Assembly (NCBI GenBank): GCA_024232355.1
Contig: JAAEPW010000059.1
Coordinates: 1 to 17,102, forward strand
Length of the DNA: 17,102 nt
Direction: 5' to 3'
Source of the DNA: Chloroflexota bacterium
GTDB lineage: Bacteria; Chloroflexota; Anaerolineae; B4-G1
Below, piece by piece: positions 1 to 8,634 of the stretch; the first letter of the stretch is position 1, and each line of letters opens with the position of its first letter. The notes under the pieces are model-generated. The model ran no database searches. It worked only from the letters and a program-made list of their open reading frames with translations, and was not told the origin of the DNA. Position numbers and translations under genes: made by a program.

Positions 1-1
1 G

Positions 2-409
2 TTTGTCCTTTTGCTGGTGGGATTCATTTTTGCGCTGGTTGGTATCCCGCTGGTCTTTGTGTTTTTTCCCAGTATCCTGTTTGTGCTGCTGGGACTGGCG
101 TTCCTGGGGGGCGGCGTCCCTATCATCATCTGGCGCTATCGAAAAGCCCAACAGACGTTGAATGTGCTGCGCATGGGTCAAGCGGCGCTGGGCCATATCG
201 TGGACGTGACGCAGAACTATAATGTGACGGTCAACAACCGTCACCCCTGGATCATTCGCTATGGTTTTCGGGTTGGCGGACACGAGTATGGTGGAGAAAT
301 GAGCACTCTGCGCCCCGTCGGGTTTACGCACCAGGAGGGTCAGCGTGTGTACGTGCTTTACCTAGAGAGCGACCCGGCACAGAACACGATCTATCCACCA
401 ATGATGTGA
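2..409 (+). CDS. small membrane protein, DUF3592-like (5' end cut by window)
   Basis: The reading frame is open to the left edge, so the true start may lie outside the window; a TTG at position 11 is the first possible start inside it. About the first 45 residues are strongly hydrophobic and read as two membrane segments separated by a short turn, followed by a basic WRYRK stretch. The remaining 85 residues form a soluble beta-rich domain with a pattern like DUF3592: an aromatic/hydrophobic strand (WIIRYGFRVGG), a glycine turn, then GQRVYVLYLESDPAQNTIYPP, which resembles the GD.V.VLYDP.DP end of that family. No enzymatic residues are apparent and the function is unknown. It ends 21 bases before the glycyl-tRNA synthetase gene on the same strand, so the two may be cotranscribed. 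The family assignment comes from pattern memory only. Confidence 0.6.
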   Translation, partial: FVLLLVGFIFALVGIPLVFVFFPSILFVLLGLAFLGGGVPIIIWRYRKAQQTLNVLRMGQAALGHIVDVTQNYNVTVNNRHPWIIRYGFRVGGHEYGGEMSTLRPVGFTHQEGQRVYVLYLESDPAQNTIYPPMM

Positions 410-430
410 TTCGTTAACAAGGAGAAATCT

Positions 431-3400
431 ATGCCAAAACCACTATCATTCCAACAAGTTATCCTTCGCCTACAACAATTCTGGGCGGACCACGGCTGCC
501 TGATCTGGCAGCCGTACAGCGAAAAAGTCGGCGCGGGGACGTACAATCCCGCTACCGTTCTGCGCGTCTTGGGGCCAGAACCCTGGAACGTGGGCTATGT
601 CGAACCATCCTACCGGCCTGACGACGGTCGTTATGGTGAAAACCCAAACCGGATGCAGCTCTTTTACCAATATCAAGTCATCCTCAAACCCGACCCTGGC
701 AATCCACAAGAATTGTACTTGGAGAGCCTATATGCGCTGGGCATCCGCCGCGAGGAGCACGACATCCGCTTTGTCGAGGACAACTGGGAAAGTCCGGCGC
801 TAGGAGCCTGGGGGTTGGGCTGGGAGGTTTGGCTGGATGGGCTAGAGATCACTCAATTCACCTATTTCCAGCAGGCGGGCGGGTTTATGCTCAACCCGGT
901 CTCGGTAGAGATCACCTACGGGTTGGAGCGGATCGTAATGTTCCTACAAAACGTCCGCTCGGTCTGGGAGATCGACTGGGACGGCACGCGCACGTATGGC
1001 GACGTCCTTCTCCAGCCCGAGATCGAGAATTGCCGCTATGGTTTCGAGTTGGCGGATGTGGACCGGTTGGCTCAGATGTACAATCTCTACGAGGCCGAGG
1101 CGCATAGCTGCCTGGATGCGGGGCTGGTTACTCCGGCCCATGACTATATCCTGCGCTGCTCCCACACCTTTAACCTGCTCGACACGCGCGGCGCTATCGG
1201 CGTGACGGAGCGGGCGACCTATTTTCGTCGGATGCGTAACCTCTCCCGGCAAGTGGCAGAGGCTTTTTCTGAACAGCGAGAGCGGATGGAATATCCGGGA
1301 TTGGTAGAGGAGACAAGGAGACAAGGAGACAAGGAGCAGAGAGACAAGGGAGCGCATCCCGATACCTCTGTACCTTTGCTTTTGGAGATCGGGACGGAAG
1401 AACTGCCAGCGGGCGATCTAGACGATGCACTGGCCCAACTGCGCGAGTTGTTCCCGGACCGTCTGGCGGCGGCGCGGCTCGACTATGACGACGTGCGCGT
1501 GTTGGGCACTCCCCGGCGGCAGGCCGTGCTGATCGAGGGACTGGCTCCGCGTCAACGACCGGTTGAAGAGTTGGTCAAAGGACCGCCAGTGCGCGTGGCC
1601 TTTGACGCTGATGGGCAGCCGACGAGGGCCGCTCAAGGATTTGCCCGCAAACAGGGCGTCGGTGTGGACGAGTTGCAGGTGCAAGAGATGGACGGCGGCG
1701 AATACATCGTCGCGACCCGGCGTGAGGAGGGACAGTCTGCGGTTGAGGTGTTGGCCACTTTATTGCCCGAACTGATCGCCAGCTTGCGTTTTAAAAAGAG
1801 CATGCGCTGGAACCAGAGTGACGTCGCTTTCTCCCGGCCTATTCGCTGGCTGGTGGGTTTGCTGGGCGACGCGGTGGTTCCTTTTGAGTATGCGGGTGTT
1901 GCCAGTGGTCGTGTCAGTCGTGGTTCACGGCCAGAGGGTTCTCTCGAGTTTGAAATTGGGCAATCAAAAGATTACTTGGCCCTGTTGACCCAACATCATG
2001 TCGTAGCCGACGTCGAGGAGCGGCGTGCAATTGTTGCTGAGCAGGCCGAGGCGTTGGCCCAGAGCGTGGGCGGGCGCATCCCTGATGACCCGGCGCTGTT
2101 GGACGAAGTCACCAACCTGGTCGAGCAACCCACAGCCTTTCTGGGGCAGTTTGAGAAAGAATACCTAAAGTTGCCCGCCGACGTGCTTACCGCGGTGATG
2201 AAAAAGCACCAACGATATTTCCCCGTGGTGGATGAAGCGGGCGACTTGCTGCCCTACTTTGTCGTCGTGCGCAACGGTGGTGACGAGCATCTGGATATTG
2301 TGTGCCATGACAACGAACAAGTCATTCACGCCCGCTTTGCCGACGCTGACTTTTTCTACCGCGAGGACGTCAAGAAATCGCTGGAAGAATTTTTGCCCCG
2401 GCTGAATACTCTTACCTTCCAGGAACAACTCGGTTCGATGCTCGACAAGACTTACCGCATCGAAAAATTGGTGTCCCAATTGGGTCCAGTGATCGGCTTG
2501 AGCGATGATGAGACTGAGACCGCTCAGCGTGCGGCCCATCTCTGCAAAGCCGACCTGGCGACGCAGATGGTGGTCGAGATGACCAGCTTGCAAGGGATCA
2601 TTGGGAAAGAGTACGCGCTAAAATCGGGGGAAAGCCCCGCTGTGGCGAAAGCGATCTCGGGGCATTACTTGCCGCGCTCTGCCGACGATGCGCTGCCCAA
2701 GACCCGCATCAGTTTGATCGTTGGAATGGCTAACCGGCTGGACAGTCTGGCGGGCCTCTTTGCAGTTGGACTGGCCCCGACCGGCTCGTCCGATCCATAT
2801 CAACTGCGACGGGATGCAATGGGCCTTGTACAGACCTTGATCGCTCACCAACTTGCCTTTTCGGTACAAGAGGGGCTAGCGGCGGCCGCGTATCTGCTGC
2901 CGGTGGATGTCTCTAAGGATGTGCTATCGGCCGCCCTCAACTTTGTAGTCGAGCGGCTGCGGGGAACCTTGCGCGATCAAGGGTTCCGCTATGATGTGGT
3001 GGACGCTGTGCTATCCGCGCGCGGGGATGACCCATTCCGTGCCCGTCAGGCCGTCGAAGAGCTGTCCCGCTGGGTAATCCACGACGACTGGGAACGTATT
3101 CTCGACAACTATGCCCGTTGCGTGCGTATCACTCGCAAGCTGACGGAGCAGTTTTCGCTAGATCCCGCTCATTTTGTGCAGCCGGCAGAGAAAGAGCTGT
3201 ACACAGCGTACCAAGAGGTTCAAGGACAAATCACACCGCAGAGTACGGTGGACGAGTTTGTCACTGCCTTTCTACCCTTGGTGGATATTATTGACGGATA
3301 CTTTGCCAAAGAATCGGGCGTGATGGTGATGGCCGAGGATCAAGCCTTACGAGACAATCGGCTGGCACAACTCCAGCATATCGCCGCGTTGGCTGATGGC

Positions 3401-3433
3401 ATTGCAGACCTGAGTCGGTTGAAGGGATTTTAA
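431..3433 (+). CDS. glyQS: glycyl-tRNA synthetase, fused alpha-beta chain
   Basis: Charges tRNA-Gly with glycine in the cytoplasm. Residues 1 to about 290 are the complete alpha part (class II catalytic core): [12 protein letters not shown], the [19 protein letters not shown] segment, [19 protein letters not shown], and the motif 3-like [10 protein letters not shown]. After a charged low-complexity linker (about 291-313), the beta part begins at [14 protein letters not shown] and continues with [14 protein letters not shown] to a C-terminal DALR-like anticodon-binding region ending at residue 1000. In many bacteria these are two proteins (about 300 and 690 residues); here one uninterrupted frame encodes both, as known in Chlamydia and some other lineages. 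The ATG at 431 is preceded by AAGGAG at 419-424 with 6-nt spacing, which fixes the start. The linker is encoded by a short tandem DNA repeat. No frame disruption is seen. Confidence 0.96.
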   Translation: MPKPLSFQQVILRLQQFWADHGCLIWQPYSEKVGAGTYNPATVLRVLGPEPWNVGYVEPSYRPDDGRYGENPNRMQLFYQYQVILKPDPGNPQELYLESLYALGIRREEHDIRFVEDNWESPALGAWGLGWEVWLDGLEITQFTYFQQAGGFMLNPVSVEITYGLERIVMFLQNVRSVWEIDWDGTRTYGDVLLQPEIENCRYGFELADVDRLAQMYNLYEAEAHSCLDAGLVTPAHDYILRCSHTFNLLDTRGAIGVTERATYFRRMRNLSRQVAEAFSEQRERMEYPGLVEETRRQGDKEQRDKGAHPDTSVPLLLEIGTEELPAGDLDDALAQLRELFPDRLAAARLDYDDVRVLGTPRRQAVLIEGLAPRQRPVEELVKGPPVRVAFDADGQPTRAAQGFARKQGVGVDELQVQEMDGGEYIVATRREEGQSAVEVLATLLPELIASLRFKKSMRWNQSDVAFSRPIRWLVGLLGDAVVPFEYAGVASGRVSRGSRPEGSLEFEIGQSKDYLALLTQHHVVADVEERRAIVAEQAEALAQSVGGRIPDDPALLDEVTNLVEQPTAFLGQFEKEYLKLPADVLTAVMKKHQRYFPVVDEAGDLLPYFVVVRNGGDEHLDIVCHDNEQVIHARFADADFFYREDVKKSLEEFLPRLNTLTFQEQLGSMLDKTYRIEKLVSQLGPVIGLSDDETETAQRAAHLCKADLATQMVVEMTSLQGIIGKEYALKSGESPAVAKAISGHYLPRSADDALPKTRISLIVGMANRLDSLAGLFAVGLAPTGSSDPYQLRRDAMGLVQTLIAHQLAFSVQEGLAAAAYLLPVDVSKDVLSAALNFVVERLRGTLRDQGFRYDVVDAVLSARGDDPFRARQAVEELSRWVIHDDWERILDNYARCVRITRKLTEQFSLDPAHFVQPAEKELYTAYQEVQGQITPQSTVDEFVTAFLPLVDIIDGYFAKESGVMVMAEDQALRDNRLAQLQHIAALADGIADLSRLKGF
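1311..1349 (+). repeat. AGACAAGG octamer tandem repeat inside the glyQS linker
   Basis: Three perfect head-to-tail copies of AGACAAGG occupy 1311-1334, and a fourth copy lies at 1342-1349 after a 7-nt AGCAGAG spacer. The unit is not a multiple of three, so successive copies are read in different frames and give the charged linker [13 protein letters not shown] between the alpha and beta halves of the synthetase. The position is precisely the interdomain hinge, where an insertion is tolerated. I recall similar arrays in intergenic DNA of Chloroflexota, but could not check this here. Confidence 0.85.
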
Positions 3434-3512
3434 ACTCGATACGCTCAGTGGGGGACTTTGAGTCTAGTTGTTCTTGATCAATTTGACAACGACACATTTC
3501 ATTGAAGGGAGT

Positions 3513-3557
3513 GGAGCATTCCCGAATGCGGTGCATTCAGAAATGCAAAATGGCTCC
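3513..3557. repeat. degenerate palindromic sequence
   Basis: GGAGC at 3513-3517 pairs with GCTCC at 3553-3557. Between them the hexamer GCATTC/GAATGC alternates three times (3516-3521, 3524-3529, 3533-3538), followed by a related AGAAATGC, so several mutually exclusive hairpins are possible. It looks like a decayed dispersed palindromic repeat. It has no U-run that would make it a terminator. Confidence 0.45.
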
Positions 3558-3678
3558 TACAAAACCCGCTCGTATGAGGCGTGCTTTCTTCTCTGTGATG
3601 AATGATGCCAATTTTGTTGTTATGATCCTAAATTTGCCATTGTCAAGCTAGTCAGCCTTTTCACCTGAAAACAAACAA

Positions 3679-3717
3679 AAAAGTCTCCTGTTGGCCAAAA
3701 AACAGCGGGAGGCTTTT
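3679..3717 (-). terminator. probable intrinsic terminator of LIV operon 1 (possibly bidirectional)
   Basis: Read on the minus strand, 40 bases past the LivG stop, AAAAG.CTCC...TGTT pairs with AACA.GGAG.CTTTT, with one mismatch and a 3-nt bulge, around a TTTTGGCC loop. The downstream arm runs into TTTTTTGTTTG. On the plus strand the same hairpin ends in GGCTTTT, so it may also stop transcripts leaving glyQS, whose stop lies about 245 bases upstream. Confidence 0.65.
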
Positions 3718-3756
3718 ACTCTATCTTTAAGTAGACTTTTGCATTTGGCTCAAGTG

Positions 3757-4536
3757 TTATTGCAAACCTGTAGCCGCGCCTCGTCCGAGGTAGGCTTCGA
3801 TCACGCGTGGATTGCGTTGAATTTCCTCAGGAGTGCCGTTAGCGATTTTTGTTCCAAAGTCAATCACCGTTATCCACTCTGAGATACTCATCACCACCCG
3901 CATATCGTGTTCGATGAGCAACACAGTGATATCCAGTTCGTCGCGCAACCGGCGGATGAGTCGGATCATATCCACCGTTTCAACTGGGTTCATACCCGCG
4001 GTCGGTTCATCGAGCAGCAGCAAGGCAGGCTCGCTGGACAGCGCACGAGCGATCTCTAGCCGTCGCTGGTCGCCGTAGGGCAGATTCTTGGCAAACAAGT
4101 CACCTTTTCCTTCGAGTCCCACATAATCCAACAGGCCCAGGGCTTTGTCCAATGCATCTTGCTCCTCGCGCTTGCTGCTGGGGAATCGGAAAATTGCTCC
4201 CAGTACTCCCGAATGCAGACGGCTGTGTTTGCCCACCAGGATATTCTCAATGGCCGTCATCTCGTTGAACAGACGGATATTCTGATACGTGCGGGCGATA
4301 CCCAGCGTGGTGATTTGATCTGGACGCAAATCTGTGAGTGAAACGTTATTAAAGGTCAAAGAGCCTTCATCGGGGCGGTAAAAGCCTGTGATACAGTTGA
4401 AGAACGTGGTCTTGCCAGCGCCATTGGGACCGATGATGCTGACAATGCCGCCTTTGGGAACCGTGAAATCAAATTCGTTGACGGCGGTCAGTCCACCAAA
4501 TCGCTTGGTTACCTGGGTTGATTCTAGAATATTCAT
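3757..4536 (-). CDS. livG: LIV-type ABC transporter ATP-binding protein LivG (operon 1)
   Basis: One of the two cytoplasmic ATPases that drive a branched-chain (hydrophobic/amphipathic) amino acid importer. Length 259 residues, normal for LivG. Walker A GPNGAGKT is at 36-43, the Q-loop TYQN at 83-86, and a LivG-type signature LPYGDQRRLEIARAL from 152 that replaces the canonical LSGGQ. Walker B LLLLDE is at 172-177, the switch histidine H210 lies in IEHDM, and the C-terminal NP.VIEAYLG motif typical of LivG closes the protein. It begins 3 bases after the LivM stop (TAG ACG ATG), implying translational coupling. It is the last gene of this operon: no LivF follows, whereas the neighbouring operon has one. 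The C-terminal third is nearly identical in DNA to the other livG, with mostly synonymous differences. Confidence 0.95.
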   Translation of the reverse strand: MNILESTQVTKRFGGLTAVNEFDFTVPKGGIVSIIGPNGAGKTTFFNCITGFYRPDEGSLTFNNVSLTDLRPDQITTLGIARTYQNIRLFNEMTAIENILVGKHSRLHSGVLGAIFRFPSSKREEQDALDKALGLLDYVGLEGKGDLFAKNLPYGDQRRLEIARALSSEPALLLLDEPTAGMNPVETVDMIRLIRRLRDELDITVLLIEHDMRVVMSISEWITVIDFGTKIANGTPEEIQRNPRVIEAYLGRGAATGLQ

Positions 4537-4539
4537 CGT

Positions 4540-6078
4540 CTATCCCTCGATTCCCTGCAATTGTTCACCATCACTTTTGTTGGCCTGGCCTCGATCCATT
4601 CTCTTGCGTGTAGACGGCCAGAGGCCTTCTGGGCGCACGATCATCATGATGACGAGCAGAGCGCCAAAAACCAACATGCGATAGTCGTCCAACTCGCGCA
4701 GGATCTCTGGCAAGCCCTTTAACACCAGTGCACCCATCACCACACCCGGAATGCTGCCCATACCGCCAATGATGACCAGACAGATCACATTGATAGAGAC
4801 GAGCAGCGTAAAATCCTCGGGGCCGGTGAATTTATTGCGCGAGGCGGAGATCACTCCACTGAACCCTGCAAAGGCAGCGCCGACGGCAAAGGCCAACAAC
4901 TTGTACTTGAGGGTATAGATACCCATTGCCTCTGCCACGTCCTCATCCTCGCGCATCGCTATCCAAGCCCGGCCCACACGCGAATGCTGCAAGCGAGATG
5001 TAGCAAAGGCTACCAGGATGATGCCCAGGATGATAAAGTACATAAAGTACAGGTTGTTGTTTAGGTCAATGCCAAATAGGCTTGGCCCACTGATACCACG
5101 GATGCCGCGAGGTCCGCCAGTGAAATCGGCGAGTACGTCGCTTTTTGATAGGATGCGAATGATCTCGCCAAACCCCAGGGTGACGATAGCCAGGTAGTCG
5201 CCCCGCATACGGAGCACCGGGAGTCCCAACAACACGCCTGCAATAGCGGCTAACATAATACCGATGGGTATCGTTGGCCAAAAGTTCATCAGTATGTTGT
5301 GCGGCTCTGGTGCCGTCAGCATGGCCACGGTGTACGACCCGATGGCAAAGAAAGCCACATAGCCCAGGTCCAAAAGACCGGCCATACCGACCACAATGTT
5401 CAACCCCAACCCCAGGATTACATAGAGGCCCACTGTGCCCAGCGTATAGTTCCAATACCGACCCAATACGAGAGGCGAAATGAATAATAGCAACAAGCCG
5501 ATGCCGTACAGAACGTACCGCGAACGCTCGTACTGCACAGCCTTTTGTACCATCGAGTGACCCAGGAATTTGGTACGTATCCCGCCCCACCAATTCCCCA
5601 AAGATTCTCGCCATCCATAGCGTGCCGAGGCAAAGGGCAACGCAACCCCTCCCAACTCGGCCACTGTCAGAGCGACGAACATCACCACAGCAGCTACCAG
5701 TGGGGAGCGCCCAAGGGTGAGTAGATGAACAGCCTCGGCAGGAAGCTGCGCCAGCCATCGAAACATCTCTACGCCAGCATCATTCAAAGAACCTAACAGC
5801 CAGGTGAACACTGCCATCATCAGGCCATGTGCTCCACCTGCCAGCAGACCAATAACGATGACGTCTCTCCATGACTTGCTTTCGGTACGTCTGGCGATCA
5901 CTATCCCACCCAATAGAGCCACACCCAGGAGCGTCACCCACGCTCCCGGCTCTGGGGAAGATAGATCGAGCCGTTCGATCATAATTCCACCCACCAGGCC
6001 GGTCAGACCGAGCAGCACGACAAAGATATTGATAATGCCTGTGAGTATTCCTTCTCGAAGGATTGAACGGACGTTCAT
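4540..6078 (-). CDS. livM: LIV-type ABC transporter permease LivM with N-terminal membrane extension (operon 1)
   Basis: Membrane-spanning half of an amino acid importer, partner of LivH. The LivM core starts near residue 188 and includes GLYVILGLGLNIVVGMAGLL, DLGYVAFFAIGSY, MRGDYLAIVTLGFGEIIRIL and the ATPase-coupling loop GRAWIAMREDEDVAEAMGI, ending with VRPEGLWPS. In front is an extra part of about 185 residues with about four hydrophobic segments (about 12-35, 47-62, 73-95, 126-148) that ordinary LivM proteins of 300-350 residues lack; the neighbouring LivM has a related extension. The start is supported by AGGAG with 6-nt spacing to the ATG at 6078. The gene lies 44 bases after livH and directly before livG. 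The extension's role is unknown. Confidence 0.93.
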   Translation of the reverse strand: MNVRSILREGILTGIINIFVVLLGLTGLVGGIMIERLDLSSPEPGAWVTLLGVALLGGIVIARRTESKSWRDVIVIGLLAGGAHGLMMAVFTWLLGSLNDAGVEMFRWLAQLPAEAVHLLTLGRSPLVAAVVMFVALTVAELGGVALPFASARYGWRESLGNWWGGIRTKFLGHSMVQKAVQYERSRYVLYGIGLLLLFISPLVLGRYWNYTLGTVGLYVILGLGLNIVVGMAGLLDLGYVAFFAIGSYTVAMLTAPEPHNILMNFWPTIPIGIMLAAIAGVLLGLPVLRMRGDYLAIVTLGFGEIIRILSKSDVLADFTGGPRGIRGISGPSLFGIDLNNNLYFMYFIILGIILVAFATSRLQHSRVGRAWIAMREDEDVAEAMGIYTLKYKLLAFAVGAAFAGFSGVISASRNKFTGPEDFTLLVSINVICLVIIGGMGSIPGVVMGALVLKGLPEILRELDDYRMLVFGALLVIMMIVRPEGLWPSTRKRMDRGQANKSDGEQLQGIEG

Positions 6079-6122
6079 AAATCTCTCCTATACACAACAA
6101 TGATAAAAGACGTGCGCATCCA

Positions 6123-7202
6123 TCACATCTTTTTCTCGGACAGTATCTCTCCCAACAAGCCCGTGGGGCGAAAGATAAGGGCTAGCACCAAAATAGCAAA
6201 AGCCAGTACATCTTTGAGTTGAAAGGGCATTCCCAGCGCGGCCGGGGCGACAGCTTCCAAAATCCCCAGAACCAGACCTCCCACCATCGCGCCCGCAATG
6301 TTGCCGACACCGCCCAACACGGCAGCCGTAAAAGCCTTGATGCCAGGGATAAAACCCACGTAAAAGTAAATATTGCCCATATGCAGGCCCCACATCACGC
6401 CTGCCGCACCGGCGAGCACGCCGCTGATGGCAAAGGTGCTAGAGATGACGCGATCTACGTCTATGCCCATCAAGGCGGCGATTTCTTTGTCCTCGGCCAC
6501 GGCCCGCATCGCCCTGCCCAACCGAGTGCGTTGCACCAGCATGCGCAGTCCGACCATCAGAAGAAGCGAAAAACAAAAGGTGAAAACGCCCGTATAGGGA
6601 ATCAATACACCCTCCCCTCCTACCATCAAAGTCCAACCGATGCCGCGCTCGATCATCTCGGGGTTGGCATAAGCAAAACGGCGAGAGCCAAACAGGATTT
6701 GGGCCGCATTCCACAGAAAATAAGAGGCCCCAATGGCACTGATCAGCGGTACCAGACGAGGCGCCGTGCGCAGCGGACGGTACGCGATGCGTTCTGTCGC
6801 GACGGCAACAACGACCGACACAATTACCCCGGCGACGAATGCGGCAAGGATTGAAATGGTGGCCCAGCCAAAGCTCTGGTTCAGTAACCCTGCACTGTTG
6901 AATGCCTCCAGTGTAAAATAACCAGCAAAGGCACCCAGCATCATGAAATCACCGTGCGCAAAGTTGATCATGAATAAAATGCCATAGATCAACGTATAGC
7001 CCAGGGCAATCACGGCGTAAACGCCGCCCAGGATAAGGCCAGAGATAGCAAAGCGTACCCACGTTTCTGGGCCATAGATTCGTTGGACAAAAAGGACGAT
7101 CCACAACCGCCACGCCAAAAAGGCGAGGAAAAGCACGCCTATTGCCGGACGGATCCATCGTCCAAGGTTGAAAGAGCGCTTGGGACTAGCAATTTGATCC
7201 AT
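6123..7202 (-). CDS. livH: LIV-type ABC transporter permease LivH (operon 1)
   Basis: Inner-membrane permease of an amino acid importer, paired with LivM. The hallmark block GLILGGVYAVIALGYTLIYG followed by MINFAHGDFMMLGAF (NFAHG at 80-84) is typical of LivH, as is the coupling-loop sequence RAMRAVAEDKEIAALMGID. About eight membrane segments are present, and the C-terminus LIFRPTGLLGE is family-like. I chose the ATG at 7202 (359 residues) because AGAGG lies 7 nt before it. A GTG at 7229 would add nine residues but has no good ribosome-binding site; the two starts share the local sequence TGGATCAA. An extra hydrophobic N-terminal segment (about 18-40) precedes the core. The gene is separated from the upstream binding-protein gene by a stable hairpin. 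Confidence 0.93.
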   Translation of the reverse strand: MDQIASPKRSFNLGRWIRPAIGVLFLAFLAWRLWIVLFVQRIYGPETWVRFAISGLILGGVYAVIALGYTLIYGILFMINFAHGDFMMLGAFAGYFTLEAFNSAGLLNQSFGWATISILAAFVAGVIVSVVVAVATERIAYRPLRTAPRLVPLISAIGASYFLWNAAQILFGSRRFAYANPEMIERGIGWTLMVGGEGVLIPYTGVFTFCFSLLLMVGLRMLVQRTRLGRAMRAVAEDKEIAALMGIDVDRVISSTFAISGVLAGAAGVMWGLHMGNIYFYVGFIPGIKAFTAAVLGGVGNIAGAMVGGLVLGILEAVAPAALGMPFQLKDVLAFAILVLALIFRPTGLLGEILSEKKM

Positions 7203-7271
7203 AATAAAACCTCTTAAAAATTGATCCACACATACTTTTTAGATTTTCCGCAAACTACTATCATAAAGAAA

Positions 7272-7307
7272 AGCGATGAGGCAAGCCTTGTGGCCTACCT
7301 CATCGCT
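7272..7307 (-). terminator. hairpin between binding-protein gene and livH (partial terminator or mRNA stabiliser)
   Basis: A perfect 10-bp inverted repeat, AGCGATGAGG at 7272-7281 and CCTCATCGCT at 7298-7307, encloses a 16-nt loop. On the minus strand it is followed by TTTCTTTATG. It sits 31 bases after the binding-protein stop codon and before livH. The position suggests partial termination or protection of the upstream mRNA, giving more binding protein than permease. Operon 2 has a hairpin at the same place. Confidence 0.75.
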
Positions 7308-7338
7308 CATTCATGTGTTCATACGCTAGATCTAAACA

Positions 7339-8535
7339 CTACTGTCCCGGGCCTGTGACCCACTCGCCGTTTTCTGCGATCACAAACACGATAGATGCTG
7401 CTGCGCATTCACCCACGTCGCTGCAGGTAATTGTGCCCGTCAGACCCTGATGCCCTTCGGTGCCACGTACCGCATCGGCCAGAGCCTTGCGCGGGACGAT
7501 CAGGTTGTCGCCATGCTCTATGGTGACCTGCTCCAAGCCCTGAATGATGAGAGACGTCGCATCGTAGGAGTGGGGGGTAAATGTACTCAGGATGCCCTGT
7601 TCCTCATTGTAAGCATCGAAATAGTCCTGACGGAACGTGTCAAAGGCACCCGACTCGGGGATCGGCACAAAGGTTGCAAAGGTGCCCTCAGCGGCCTCGC
7701 CAGCTAACTCAAGGTAGGTCAGGCCGTGGGTGCCGTCGCAACCAAAGAACTTGGCGCCTTCCAAACCGGCCTGGGGCATCTGCGTGACCAGCACGGATGC
7801 ATCAGCGTCGTAGCCGCCGTAATAGATCAACTCGGGTCCATTGGCAGCGACAGCCGCCAACGGAGCGCTATAGTCGGTCTCACCGGGTGTAATGGCCTCC
7901 TCGGCCACCACCTCACCGCCCAGGTCTTTAAAATATTGGCCCGTCATCTCGGCCAAACCCTGCCCGTAGGTGCCGCCGTCGTGCATAACGGCGATCTTTT
8001 TGATGCCGAGGGTGTTAAAGATGTACTCGGCAGCGTACTTGCCCTGCATCCTGTCGGTAAAGGCCACACGGTTAAAGACGGCCGAGCCCATTTCTGTCAG
8101 CGTGGGATTGGTCGCCGATGCCGATGCCATCACGATGCCAACTTCATCATAGATCGGGATCGCTACCTCGGTCGAGCCGGAGAAAGAGTGACCGCTAACG
8201 GCCACAACCTGCGAATCGGCAGCCAGCTTGTTCGCTACAGCCGCGCCCTGTTCCGGTGAACCCTGTGTGTCCTCGATGAGGAATTCGATCTCGAAACCTT
8301 TTATTGTGGAATGGTCGTTGACCGCCAATTCGGCGCCACGGGACATGTCAATACCAAAGTTGGCATAGTCACCCGTATATGGGCCGACATAGGCAATCTT
8401 GATTTTTTGCCCTGGCTCAAAGACAGCACATCCCAATTCATCGGTGCACTCATATGGCTGTGCCCCAAGGCCACAAGCAGAAAGTATAACCATAGCTACC
8501 AATACAACGGAAATCAGCAACGATCGCGTACGCAT
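7339..8535 (-). CDS. livK: LIV-type amino acid ABC transporter substrate-binding lipoprotein (operon 1)
   Basis: Extracytoplasmic receptor that captures the amino acid and delivers it to LivHM. 398 residues. The signal peptide ends in a lipobox LSAC with Cys21 as the predicted lipid anchor, fitting an organism that tethers binding proteins to the membrane. The type I periplasmic-binding fold is recognisable from IKIAYVGPYTGDYANFGIDM, the GAELAVND segment, IEDTQGSPEQGAAVANKL and VVAVSGHSFSGSTEVAIPIY. Two CxxxxxC pairs, Cys30/36 near the N-terminus and Cys371/377 near the C-terminus, are also present in the operon 2 paralogue. A strong ribosome-binding site (AGGAGGAGG, 7-nt spacing) precedes the ATG. 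It is the first gene of its operon behind an unusually long leader. Specificity within amino acids cannot be read from the sequence. Confidence 0.94.
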   Translation of the reverse strand: MRTRSLLISVVLVAMVILSACGLGAQPYECTDELGCAVFEPGQKIKIAYVGPYTGDYANFGIDMSRGAELAVNDHSTIKGFEIEFLIEDTQGSPEQGAAVANKLAADSQVVAVSGHSFSGSTEVAIPIYDEVGIVMASASATNPTLTEMGSAVFNRVAFTDRMQGKYAAEYIFNTLGIKKIAVMHDGGTYGQGLAEMTGQYFKDLGGEVVAEEAITPGETDYSAPLAAVAANGPELIYYGGYDADASVLVTQMPQAGLEGAKFFGCDGTHGLTYLELAGEAAEGTFATFVPIPESGAFDTFRQDYFDAYNEEQGILSTFTPHSYDATSLIIQGLEQVTIEHGDNLIVPRKALADAVRGTEGHQGLTGTITCSDVGECAAASIVFVIAENGEWVTGPGQ

Positions 8536-8616
8536 TTCTTTTCCTCCTCCTTTATGATTGGTTCTGAAAAAACTTGATCAAATTGTTACATTCTCATCCA
8601 GTGATTTTCTTATCGG

Positions 8617-8627
8617 CACCTCCTTTC
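8617..8627 (-). promoter_or_regulatory. isolated strong SD-like motif in operon 1 leader
   Basis: On the minus strand the leader carries GAAAGGAGGTG, a full complement of the 16S rRNA 3' end, about 81 nt before the livK start and separate from livK's own ribosome-binding site. The same 11 bases occur in the operon 2 leader. An 11-codon frame (ATG at 8629, stop at 8594) overlaps it but has no ribosome-binding site of its own. It could be a standby ribosome site or part of a leader switch. Confidence 0.4.
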
Positions 8628-8634
8628 ATAAACA

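Larger units (their letters stand above)
3434..3756. other. intergenic region between convergent glyQS and LIV operon 1
   Basis: No coding sequence is supported in these 323 bases. The only structures seen are a degenerate palindrome at 3513-3557 and the probable terminator at 3679-3717. Possible starts in the forward frames give peptides without family features. Confidence 0.7.

Noticed and set aside
1311..1349. Short repeats considered as a CRISPR-like array
   Set aside because: The units are 8 bp, contiguous, without spacers, and lie within a coding sequence.
5066..5758. Minus-strand frame of 230 codons inside livM
   Set aside because: Same strand but a different frame from LivM; the LivM frame carries all conserved motifs, and this product is rich in Arg, Cys and Trp like frame shadows.
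6219..6854. Open plus-strand frame of 211 codons
   Set aside because: It is antisense to livH of operon 1, whose protein matches its family end to end; the antisense product is polar low-complexity sequence with no family features.
6123..7229. GTG at 7229 as the livH start
   Set aside because: The ATG at 7202 has AGAGG at 7-nt spacing, while the GTG lacks a ribosome-binding site.
7726..8259. Open plus-strand frame of 177 codons
   Set aside because: Antisense to the operon 1 binding protein, with no family features and no ribosome-binding site evident.
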